Assembly: GCF_044335535.1 (NCBI RefSeq)
Contig: NZ_JBIQVZ010000002.1
Coordinates: forward strand, 1 to 64,000
Length of the DNA: 64,000 nucleotides
Source of the DNA: Mariniflexile sp044335535
GTDB taxonomy: Bacteria; Bacteroidota; Bacteroidia; Flavobacteriales; Flavobacteriaceae
Reading direction: 5' to 3'
The number at the start of each line of letters is the position of its first letter. The first letter of the stretch is position 1. This document shows positions 1-8,004 of this stretch, piece after piece. The translations under genes and the position numbers were made by a program. The notes beneath the pieces were generated by a model, which saw nothing but the letters and a program-made list of their open reading frames with translations, ran no database searches and was not told the DNA's origin.

Positions 1-1420
1 TAGGAGCAGTGGCAATTAAGTCTGGGGCAGTAATATTAATTATTTGCACTGCCGTTGCGGTATTCTCACAACCATCTGTAATAGTAAATGTTCTTGTCAC
101 TTGTGGACATCCATTAGCGGCAGATGTTAAAACATCAGTATAAGCAATACTGGTAATCGTTCCATCATCAGTGGCTGTATACCCAGTCGTTATATAAGAG
201 TCTTTTATATCATTTGATCCGTCTGAATCATAAGGAAATCGTGCTGTATCCACTGTAATTGCAGACACATCACAACCTACTATATTTATGGGGGAAGGGG
301 CTGTTATGGTTGGATTATTATCAGTAATAGTAACTTCTTTGTTTACAACTACGACATTACAAGGTGAAAGACCATCTGGGTCAGTAACCGTTAATGATAC
401 ATTATATGTGCCACTTGAAGCATATGTATGGGATGGGTTTTGTAAAGAACTAGTAGCACTACCATCATCAAAGTCCCATTCATAAGATAGATTAGCACCT
501 CCATTAGTTGTTGAAGCTGTGAAATCAACATTTAAATTACAGGTACTACCAGCTCCAGGGGTTATTACCATGGTAGTTGCACTTAAACCTTCTAAAAAAA
601 CAATCTCTATATCTGCATTAACAGTCACAAAAGTATCGGTACATTCATCACTTAATGACACTGTAACTTCAATGTTAAAAATGTAAGTGCCTGGTTCAGA
701 AACAGTAACAGTTGGGTCTTCTACTGTATTATTTGGGTTAAAAGTAACTGTTGCCCCTGTTGGAGCCGATTTAACTGTCCATAAATATGTCGGGTTTCCT
801 TCTACAAATCCATTTAATTGAACATCAATTAAAGTAGGTACAAAACAAACTTGATTATCGGTTCCAGAAATAACTGCAAAGTTTGGATCTATTTGAATGG
901 TACCACCAGCAGCAATAACCTCACTAAAAATAATACAAACATTACCGCCACCTGTACAGGCTGAATATTCAATACCACCAATATTGATTCTTTTATTATT
1001 ATTACAATTTGGTCCACCAGAGGTTAAAGCTCCAGTTCCAGATTGAGTGTCTGTGTCAGTAGTATTTTCAATTACTATAGCAGTGTTGGGAGCAAGGAAT
1101 AATGTCCCATTATTAACCCATATAATTTGCCCGCCATCTTCAATAATTATTCTGTCAATTACTGATGGAATCGTTACATCTCCTGTAATGTTTATATCTA
1201 CACCACTAGTAATAGTGATAGTACCAGTACAATTATTAGTATTTATATAGTCCACTAATTCTGCACCTGTCATTACATTGTCACCACCAGTTGCTGCGGT
1301 ATCGATAGTACAGTCTGCATTGACTTGTAAAAGTCCTATAAATAGAAAAACAAAGGCAAACAAATAATGCTTTATTTGTAAACTTGTTTTTGATAACAGA
1401 TTTGAGGTAATTGTTTTCAT
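1..1420 (-). CDS. Secreted PKD-domain surface protein, N-terminal part (runs off window)
   Basis: Translated by eye from the ATG at 1420-1418; the frame stays open to base 1, about 473 residues, so the C-terminus is outside the window. Residues 1-37 look like a long signal peptide (hydrophobic stretch LFAFVFLFIGLL before VNADC). The mature part is rich in Thr, Asn, Gly and Val, with cysteine pairs. A PKD domain is visible (SYEWDFDDGSATSS, then YNVSLTVTDPDG), followed by HYR-like segments (TFTITDGCENTATAVQIINI). This architecture is typical of very large Flavobacteriaceae adhesins exported by type IX secretion; the sorting domain expected at the C-terminus cannot be checked. The start is chosen as the first ATG with a signal peptide. 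Confidence 0.8.
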   Translation of the reverse strand, partial: MKTITSNLLSKTSLQIKHYLFAFVFLFIGLLQVNADCTIDTAATGGDNVMTGAELVDYINTNNCTGTITITSGVDINITGDVTIPSVIDRIIIEDGGQIIWVNNGTLFLAPNTAIVIENTTDTDTQSGTGALTSGGPNCNNNKRINIGGIEYSACTGGGNVCIIFSEVIAAGGTIQIDPNFAVISGTDNQVCFVPTLIDVQLNGFVEGNPTYLWTVKSAPTGATVTFNPNNTVEDPTVTVSEPGTYIFNIEVTVSLSDECTDTFVTVNADIEIVFLEGLSATTMVITPGAGSTCNLNVDFTASTTNGGANLSYEWDFDDGSATSSLQNPSHTYASSGTYNVSLTVTDPDGLSPCNVVVVNKEVTITDNNPTITAPSPINIVGCDVSAITVDTARFPYDSDGSNDIKDSYITTGYTATDDGTITSIAYTDVLTSAANGCPQVTRTFTITDGCENTATAVQIINITAPDLIATAP

Positions 1421-1885
1421 AGGCCAAAAAATTAAGTAGCAAATGTTACTTTAGTTTTAATTATTGAGATGATTATAGAATTACAGTATTACAAATTTTA
1501 TTGCAATCTAATTTAATTCCTGTAAAGTAGTGAGGGAAGAGTATCTGGTTAATCGATACTAAAACTTAATAGAGAAATTAGATTTGGGGTCATAATTTTT
1601 ATTATTTATAAACAAAAGAACGTACACATATTAGTCTTTTCAAAAAAAAATGTTAAAAACCTTAAAAAAACGACAAAGGGAATAGTGCAAACACTTAATC
1701 GGTTTTAAATGATTATTCAACGATGAACAAATTTTTTAAATTGGTTATTATTCATTAATTTAGGTTAATAGCTTTGTTAAAAATTAAGTTAACACCTATT
1801 TTTAATTATATTTAAGAGCAAATAAAATGAATTACACCGACAAAAACAACTTTTTATCGATAATATTTACATTTAATCGAATATT
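1421..1885. other. Divergent intergenic region, no gene seen
   Basis: AT-rich spacer between the minus-strand surface protein and the plus-strand phosphatase, so it must hold two divergent promoters. On the minus strand a TA-N3-TTTG sequence lies just upstream of the surface-protein ATG, one base off the TAnnTTTG spacing. No repeat, RNA gene or convincing open frame was seen. Confidence 0.5.
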
Positions 1886-2374
1886 ATGAAAAACTTAATT
1901 TTAGTTAGACATGCAAAATCTTCATGGGAACATCATGTTATTGACCATAAAAGACCTTTAAACGAAAAGGGCATTAATGATGCAAATAATATATCCATTT
2001 GTTTGAATTCTAATGATTTACATATTGATGCTGTTTTTTCTAGTGATTCAGTAAGAACTAAAACAACTGCCAATATTTTTTTTGAAAATCTTAAAATTGA
2101 TAGGACAATACTGCAATTAAATCATAATTTATACGATTTTTCAGGAAGCAATCTTATTCGTGTCATTAAAGAGTGTCCTAATGATATACATACTTTAATG
2201 GTTTTTGGTCATAATCATGCCATAACTGCTTTTGTAAATACCTATGGTGATGTTTATATTGATAACGTTCCTACCTGTGGCGTGGTTCAAATAGAATTTG
2301 ACATTACAAGTTGGAAAGATTTAAACAAAGGAAAAACTGTAAGTACTTTATTTCCAAGAGATTTAAGAAAGTGA
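1886..2374 (+). CDS. SixA-type histidine phosphatase
   Basis: 162 residues of the histidine phosphatase (phosphoglycerate mutase-like) superfamily. The N-terminal catalytic motif LVRHAKSSW gives Arg8-His9, and the second histidine is in FGHNHA (about His109), as in the SixA branch that dephosphorylates phosphohistidine. There is no signal peptide, so it is cytoplasmic. It sits about 360 bp upstream of ppk1 and ppx, in the same direction. That neighbourhood suggests a role near polyphosphate or phosphohistidine turnover, but this is inference; the substrate cannot be read from the sequence. Confidence 0.85.
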   Translation: MKNLILVRHAKSSWEHHVIDHKRPLNEKGINDANNISICLNSNDLHIDAVFSSDSVRTKTTANIFFENLKIDRTILQLNHNLYDFSGSNLIRVIKECPNDIHTLMVFGHNHAITAFVNTYGDVYIDNVPTCGVVQIEFDITSWKDLNKGKTVSTLFPRDLRK

Positions 2375-2507
2375 TTTTTTTATTAAATACTTTTTTGAAT
2401 CGATGCATAGCAAATAGATATGTTATTAATGCGTAAATGTCTGCTTAATCATTAGCTTTAAAGCAAATTATTTAACCTAAATAGAATATATTTGTGAAAG
2501 CATTTTT

Positions 2508-2704
2508 TAGTACGTGACAAAATTCAGATATATTAAGATGTCAGCCTGAGCCTTTCGGCTTCGCTCAAGACAAACTAAAGTCGAAGACATTGGAAATATC
2601 GTTTTTAATAGCATTTCGCAAGCTTTGCTTTTATCTTCAAATAAGAATATATTTTTATTTTCGATAATGCTCAATGTGACACGCTTCATTTCTGTCATGT
2701 ACTA
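2508..2704. mobile_element. MITE-like element, copy 1 (TIR TAGTACRTGACA)
   Basis: About 197 bp with terminal inverted repeats: left end TAGTACGTGACAAAA, right end (read on the other strand) TAGTACATGACAGAA. The subterminal sequence on the right, ATGTGACACGCTTCATTT, recurs at 10176-10193 and near 55134-55150. The interior holds a degenerate copy of the CTTCGAC/TCAGTCTGACA repeat. No transposase is encoded; a 63-residue minus-strand frame inside it is an accidental translation. It lies between the SixA-like gene and ppk1. Confidence 0.6.
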
Positions 2705-2733
2705 AAGAAAGCATTACATCATTATTACCAAGC

Positions 2734-4797
2734 ATGACAAAACCAGAAATCCATTCAAATAGTTATATAAATAGAGAAATAAGTTGGTTGCAATTTAATG
2801 CAAGGGTTTTGCAAGAAGCTTCAGATGAACGTGTACCATTAATTGAAAGATTACGGTTTTTGGGCATATTTTCTAATAATCTAGACGAATTTTTTAAGGT
2901 TAGGTATGCTACCGTAAAGCGAATCGTTGATGCAGGAAAAGGAGGGAAAAGTGAACTAGGAGGTATTAAAGCCAATGAATTACTTGAAATTATTACTCAA
3001 ATAGTAATAAAGCAACAAAGCGAAAGCTTGGAAGTTTTAGATGCTATCCATAAACGCCTAGAGGATGAAAACATCTATATCATTGATGAGAACCAAATAG
3101 ATAGCTCCCAACATGATTTCATAAAAAGATATTTTATAAGAAAAGTAAGTCCAGCATTGGTTACCATTATTTTAAATGACCTAGTAGTACTACCTAATTT
3201 AAAAGATAGTGCAGCATATTTGGCTGTAAGAATGGTAATGACGGACAATAAAAAGCAATTTGCTCTTATTGAAATACCAAAAACCATTAATCGTTTTGTT
3301 GAATTACCGAAGCAAGGTGATAAAAGTTTTATAATAATGATTGACGATTTATTGCGTCATTGTTTAGGGTATATATTCAATATTTTTGACTATAAAACAG
3401 TTTCTGCCCACATGATTAAAATTACACGTGATGGTGAGCTGGATTTTGAAAGTGATTTAAGTAAAAGTTTTATTGAAAAAATCTCCGATAGCGTAAAACA
3501 CCGACAAATTGGTGACCCTGTTCGTTTTGTTTACGATAAAACCATCGATAAAGAAACTTTAGAATTTTTAATGTCTAAAATGGGCATTGATAATACCGAT
3601 AGTATCATTCCAGGAGGTCGTTATCATAACAGACGTGATTATATGAATTTTCCAAGCTTGGGAAGAACAGATTTACTTTACACTAAAATAGAGGCATTGC
3701 CAATAAAGCATCTTAGTTTAGAATCCAGTATTTTTAAAGCCATAGAGCAGAAAGATTATTTGCTTCACGCACCTTACCAAACATTTTCATATATCGTTAA
3801 GTTTTTAAGAGAAGCTGCTTTAGATCCTAAAGTAAAAACGCTAAGAATCACTATCTACCGTTTAGCACAAATTTCGCATATTGCCAGTTCCCTTATTAAT
3901 GCCGCTATTAATGGGAAATCTGTAACGGTGTCTATAGAGCTTCAAGCGCGGTTTGATGAGCAAGCCAACATAGATTATGCTCAACAAATGGAAGATGAAG
4001 GTATCAACTTGGTTTTTGGTGTAAAAGGATTGAAAGTGCATAGCAAAATGTGTGTTATTGAGCGAGAAGAAGGTAAAAAACTAAAACGTTATGGTTTTAT
4101 AAGTACGGGGAACTTTAATGAGTCAACAGCAAAAATATATACAGATTATACCCTTTTTACTGCAGATCAGCGTATTTTGAAAGATGTTGTTAAAATTTTC
4201 AATTTTTTTGAAACCAACTATAAAATTTTCAGATATAAACACTTAATAACATCGCCCCATTATACCAAAAAAGCCATATTCAAATTGATTGATACAGAAA
4301 TTCAGAATGTAAAAAATGGTGGGGAAGGCCTTATTAGATTAAAAATGAATAGTATTTCTAGCTATGATATGGTCGATAAGCTTTATGAAGCTAGCAATGC
4401 AGGAGTTAAAATTCAGATGATTGTTCGAGGTATTTGCTGTTTAATACCTGGCATTCCAGGCATGAGTGAAAATATTGAAGTGATCAGTGTTATAGATAAG
4501 TTCTTAGAACATTCCCGAATCTATTATTTTGAAAATGATGGACATCCTAAGGTTTATATTTCATCGGCGGATTGGATGACCAGAAATATTGATAATAGGG
4601 TAGAAGTAAGTTGCCCTATTTATGATGAAGAGATAAAACAGGAAATTATAGATACTTTTAATATTTGTTGGAGTGATAATGTAAAGGCACGTGTATTAAA
4701 TGCTTCACAAGATAACGAGTATAAAATAGATAATAAAGAAGAAGTAAGATCTCAGTTTGCCACGTATGATTATTATTTAAAAAAATTAGAAAATTAA
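2734..4797 (+). CDS. ppk1: Polyphosphate kinase 1
   Basis: 687 residues, the normal length of PPK1, which makes polyphosphate reversibly from ATP. Domains in order: N-terminal helical domain (NREISWLQFNARVLQEA), head domain, then two phospholipase-D-like catalytic domains. The autophosphorylated histidine is in LKVHSKM (about His436) and the second active-site histidine is in FLEHSR (about His593); these correspond to His435 and His592 of the E. coli enzyme. The stop is followed after one base by the ATG of the Ppx-type phosphatase, so the two are almost certainly cotranscribed and coupled. A MITE-like element sits immediately upstream and could carry or disturb the promoter. Confidence 0.97.
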   Translation: MTKPEIHSNSYINREISWLQFNARVLQEASDERVPLIERLRFLGIFSNNLDEFFKVRYATVKRIVDAGKGGKSELGGIKANELLEIITQIVIKQQSESLEVLDAIHKRLEDENIYIIDENQIDSSQHDFIKRYFIRKVSPALVTIILNDLVVLPNLKDSAAYLAVRMVMTDNKKQFALIEIPKTINRFVELPKQGDKSFIIMIDDLLRHCLGYIFNIFDYKTVSAHMIKITRDGELDFESDLSKSFIEKISDSVKHRQIGDPVRFVYDKTIDKETLEFLMSKMGIDNTDSIIPGGRYHNRRDYMNFPSLGRTDLLYTKIEALPIKHLSLESSIFKAIEQKDYLLHAPYQTFSYIVKFLREAALDPKVKTLRITIYRLAQISHIASSLINAAINGKSVTVSIELQARFDEQANIDYAQQMEDEGINLVFGVKGLKVHSKMCVIEREEGKKLKRYGFISTGNFNESTAKIYTDYTLFTADQRILKDVVKIFNFFETNYKIFRYKHLITSPHYTKKAIFKLIDTEIQNVKNGGEGLIRLKMNSISSYDMVDKLYEASNAGVKIQMIVRGICCLIPGIPGMSENIEVISVIDKFLEHSRIYYFENDGHPKVYISSADWMTRNIDNRVEVSCPIYDEEIKQEIIDTFNICWSDNVKARVLNASQDNEYKIDNKEEVRSQFATYDYYLKKLEN

Positions 4798-4798
4798 T

Positions 4799-5704
4799 AT
4801 GCTTTCAATAAAAAAATATGCAGCAATCGATATTGGTTCTAATGCCGTTAGGTTGCTTATTTCAAATATTATAGAACAAAAAGGAAAACCTGTTCAATTT
4901 AAAAAGAACTCATTGGTTCGTGTGCCTATTCGTTTGGGATCGGATGTTTTCATTCATAATAAAATTTCAAAGGAAAACACGCAGCGTATTTTAGATACCA
5001 TGCTGGCATTTAAGTTATTAATGAAATCACATAAAGTGGTAAAATATAAAGCTTGTGCAACGTCTGCTATGCGAGAATCTACCAATGGTAAACAAGTCGT
5101 TGATTTGGTTTTAAAAAATTCAGATATAAGTATTGATATTATTGAAGGTGAAGAAGAAGCAGCCATCATTGCTGCCACCGATTTAAATTCTTATATAGAT
5201 AAAAGCAAAACATATTTATATGTAGATGTTGGTGGTGGTAGTACTGAGTTTACCGTTATTCATGAAGGTATTCCAGCAGCATCAAGATCGTTTAAAATAG
5301 GCACGGTACGATTACTTAATGATATGGTTTCTAAAGAAGCATGGCAGGAATTGGAGCAATGGATAAAATCGCATACAAGCGATTATGATAAAATATCTGT
5401 TTTAGGCTCTGGAGGAAACATTAATAAAATATTCAAAATATCGGGAAAAGCTTTAGGTAAACCACTAACATATTTCTATTTAACATCCTATTATCAACTG
5501 CTTCAAAGCTATTCCTATGAAGAACGAATAACCGAACTGGACTTAAATCAAGATAGGGCGGACGTTATTATTCCCGCTATGCGTATTTACCTATCTTCCA
5601 TGAAATGGAGTGGTGCTAAAAACATATATGTGCCAAAAATTGGATTGGCAGATGGGATTATAAAAAGTATCTATTATCAGACCGTTTCAAGCAATACACA
5701 GTAA
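4799..5704 (+). CDS. ppx: Exopolyphosphatase / Ppx-GppA phosphatase
   Basis: 301 residues, the short single-module form of the Ppx/GppA family (ASKHA fold). The phosphate-1 motif AAIDIGSNAVRLL is at residues 8-20, and the phosphate-2 motif YVDVGGGSTEF lies in the middle; a conserved acidic EGEEEAA stretch precedes it. The enzyme removes terminal phosphates from polyphosphate or hydrolyses pppGpp; the short form lacks the C-terminal HD domain of E. coli Ppx. It begins one base after the ppk1 stop, so synthesis and breakdown of polyphosphate are encoded in one transcript. Confidence 0.93.
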   Translation: MLSIKKYAAIDIGSNAVRLLISNIIEQKGKPVQFKKNSLVRVPIRLGSDVFIHNKISKENTQRILDTMLAFKLLMKSHKVVKYKACATSAMRESTNGKQVVDLVLKNSDISIDIIEGEEEAAIIAATDLNSYIDKSKTYLYVDVGGGSTEFTVIHEGIPAASRSFKIGTVRLLNDMVSKEAWQELEQWIKSHTSDYDKISVLGSGGNINKIFKISGKALGKPLTYFYLTSYYQLLQSYSYEERITELDLNQDRADVIIPAMRIYLSSMKWSGAKNIYVPKIGLADGIIKSIYYQTVSSNTQ

Positions 5705-5903
5705 AATTTTGCACTTTACCTTTTAAAATTGCAGCATTGTATTTTTATAACATATATTCGTACATGATAGATTACTGAAATTGAAGTCATTTATAACCCG
5801 AACCTATTAACTTATGAAATGAGTTTAACTAAGATTTAATTTTTCTATTGATTTTAGAATGCAAATTGCATATGACTTATTAAAAACAAATAATTATCTA
5901 CTT

Positions 5904-6428
5904 ATGAAAAAAACAGTATTAATAATACTCCTTGGTTTTTCATTTTATGGATTTTCTCAAGAGGTAAAGTATGGTGTAAGAGGTGGTTACACTATTTCGA
6001 ATTTAGATTTTGAAGGGACACCTACCATGGATAACAAACATCGAAACAGTATTTATATTGGTTTTTTTGGAGATATCCGCTTTTCTAAAACAGTCTCTTT
6101 AGTACCTGAATTGCAGTTTTCTGCTGAAGGTGCCAAAGTAGAAGCCTATCATTTAGACTATATTCAGGCGCCTGTTTTATTTAAATTTAGATTAAGCGAA
6201 AAAATCCGTTTTGCACTTGGTCCGCAAGTTGGATTGAAAGTGAACAAAGTGGATGATGCCGCTAAAAACATGGGGTATTCGGGTGTTGCCGGCATCGAAT
6301 ATAAATTATCACACATGCTGTTTGCAGATTTAAGATACACGTACGGCATTACAAATGTGTTTGACGATTACTTGCCATTTGAAGCTAAAAACACGAATAT
6401 ACAAATTGGTATTGGTTATAAGTTTTAA
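5904..6428 (+). CDS. Outer-membrane beta-barrel protein, PorT/OmpA-like
   Basis: 174 residues from the ATG at 5904; an upstream in-frame ATG at 5859 would place 15 polar residues before a standard signal peptide (MKKTVLIILLGFSFYGFSQ), so the later start is preferred. The mature protein alternates polar and aromatic residues in beta strands, has the YGVRGGYTISNL opening typical of small outer-membrane barrels (outer membrane protein beta-barrel domain), and ends in IQIGIGYKF with the terminal Phe used for BAM recognition. The function is unknown; probably a structural or small-molecule barrel. It converges on miaE and the two stop codons share the palindrome TTAA at 6425-6428. Confidence 0.85.
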   Translation: MKKTVLIILLGFSFYGFSQEVKYGVRGGYTISNLDFEGTPTMDNKHRNSIYIGFFGDIRFSKTVSLVPELQFSAEGAKVEAYHLDYIQAPVLFKFRLSEKIRFALGPQVGLKVNKVDDAAKNMGYSGVAGIEYKLSHMLFADLRYTYGITNVFDDYLPFEAKNTNIQIGIGYKF

Positions 6429-7006
6429 CCGTGTACCGTTTCCTTTTTTCCTAAATTAGACATTATTTTAGCTTCATATTCAAGAAGTTGTTGCCATTTG
6501 GCATCTACTTCTTTTTTTTCGCCATATTGTCTGGCAAAGCCTAAAAACATGGTGTAATGGTTGGCTTCACTTACCATAAGGTTTTTATAAAAAGTGGCTA
6601 ATTCCTTATCTTTTAATGTTTCCGATAGTAATCTAAAGCGTTCACAACTGCGTGCTTCAATTAAGGCTGCGTATAATAATCTATGCACCAACTGTGTGGT
6701 TCTACTACCGCCTTTTGGGAAAAACTTAAGCAATTCTATAACATAATCATCGCGTCTGTCACGTCCTAATACCCAACCGCGTTCAATAATTTTATCGTGC
6801 ACCATTTTAAAATGGCTGATTTCTTCTTTTACCAAAGCAGTCATCTCTTGTACCAATTCGGTATATTCAGGAAAGCTTACAATCAAAGAAATAGCTGTAC
6901 TGGTTGCTTTTTGCTCACAAAACGCATGATCTGTTAATATTTCTTCTATGTTTTTTTCAACAATATTAACCCATCGTGGGTCTGTTGGTAATTTAAGACC
7001 TAACAT
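6425..7006 (-). CDS. miaE: tRNA-(ms2io6A37) hydroxylase MiaE
   Basis: 193 residues of the MiaE family, a ferritin-like non-haem diiron monooxygenase that hydroxylates the isopentenyl group of ms2i6A37 in tRNA. The sequence has the expected helical bundle with repeated carboxylate/histidine motifs (LTDHAFCEQKATSTA, VKEEISHFKMVHD, EARSCERF, SEANHYTMF). Length and N-terminus (MLGLKLPTDPRWV) fit the family. The stop overlaps the stop of the convergent barrel gene by three bases. Confidence 0.93.
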   Translation of the reverse strand: MLGLKLPTDPRWVNIVEKNIEEILTDHAFCEQKATSTAISLIVSFPEYTELVQEMTALVKEEISHFKMVHDKIIERGWVLGRDRRDDYVIELLKFFPKGGSRTTQLVHRLLYAALIEARSCERFRLLSETLKDKELATFYKNLMVSEANHYTMFLGFARQYGEKKEVDAKWQQLLEYEAKIMSNLGKKETVHG

Positions 7007-7012
7007 AATTAA

Positions 7013-7585
7013 TTATATTTTGTTATATTCAAATTCTTTGACTTGATAATTACCTTTCATATCAATAGTAATTTCAAACATTAGGCAATCATCACTTTCT
7101 GGTTTACAAATGCTAACTATAAAAACAACATGATCATATATTGTTGAATTAAGTTCTGAAAACCAAATAGAGTAAAAAGCTGATTCATTGTAGAATTCTT
7201 TATTAAATTCAAAAGCAGCATCATGTTCAATAATAAAATTTTTATCTACTAAGAGTTTAAGTATTTCGTTTCCATCTTTATTAATAGTAACTTGAGATGC
7301 AAGCTCTCGATAATAATGTTTATATACAATAGTATCTTGTTTAAATATATTTAAAACACTATGTTTCATATCAGTAAATGTTTTAACCTTCACCTTAAAG
7401 CCGTTGCTTAGTATCGTGTCTGTTACGGTTTCTGAATATGTTTCTGGAATATATTTTTCAATTTCAAGCGTTCCTAAGGAATCTTTAAATTTCTCAACGG
7501 AAGTTTTTAAAGTATCTTTTTTTGTTTTCCCATTGCAACTTACAAATGCTAAAACTATCACTAAAATGTAAATTAATTTATTCAT
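7013..7585 (-). CDS. Hypothetical lipoprotein
   Basis: 190 residues beginning with a lipoprotein signal (MNKLIYILVIVLAFVSC; lipobox FVSC, Cys17), so probably anchored in the inner or outer membrane on the periplasmic side. The rest is mixed alpha/beta with no motif I recognise. It lies 6 bp upstream of miaE on the same strand, but a functional link is not evident. Confidence 0.7.
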   Translation of the reverse strand: MNKLIYILVIVLAFVSCNGKTKKDTLKTSVEKFKDSLGTLEIEKYIPETYSETVTDTILSNGFKVKVKTFTDMKHSVLNIFKQDTIVYKHYYRELASQVTINKDGNEILKLLVDKNFIIEHDAAFEFNKEFYNESAFYSIWFSELNSTIYDHVVFIVSICKPESDDCLMFEITIDMKGNYQVKEFEYNKI

Positions 7586-7655
7586 ATATCTAAATTTTGT
7601 CTCATTTCGACATGATAACGTTTTTCTTTTTTAGTCATTTCGACGAAAGGAGAAA

Positions 7656-7955
7656 TCACATTATTTGAGTATTTAAATTTTCCCATTTTGGGTTGAAACT
7701 TGAAATAAGATTATTTTTCTTTTCCCTTCTCCATTTTTTAATAATCTTTTCACGTAAGATGGCTTCTTTTGGATATTCAAACCCTTCATAATACATTAGA
7801 TAGATACAGTTATATTTGCCTGCAAAAGACTTCTTCATATTCACACTGTCAAAATAATGCTGAGATATACGTTTTTGAATATTATTTGTTACTCCTATAT
7901 AAAGAGTGGTTCTATACTGATTGGCCATTATGTAAACAAAGTAATTATAAAACAT
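7656..7955 (-). CDS. GIY-YIG domain protein (UPF0213/YhbQ-like)
   Basis: 99 residues, a single GIY-YIG nuclease domain. The motif is present as YFVYIMANQYRTTLYIGVTN (the second half YIG intact, the first half VYI), followed by the conserved Arg (IQKRISQH) and the Glu/Asn region (KEAILREKIIKKWRREKK). Such small proteins are frequent in Bacteroidota, often near housekeeping genes; their substrates are unknown. It stands alone between dnaX and the lipoprotein gene. Confidence 0.85.
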   Translation of the reverse strand: MFYNYFVYIMANQYRTTLYIGVTNNIQKRISQHYFDSVNMKKSFAGKYNCIYLMYYEGFEYPKEAILREKIIKKWRREKKNNLISSFNPKWENLNTQIM

Positions 7956-8004
7956 GGGTTCTAGATTATGTGATTTCTCCTAGCGTCGAAATGACACAAA
8001 CTCA

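Noticed and set aside
2507..2698. 63-residue minus-strand protein
   Set aside because: It is read from the MITE-like element; a similar frame in copy 2 (10009-10200) has a different sequence after the terminal repeat.
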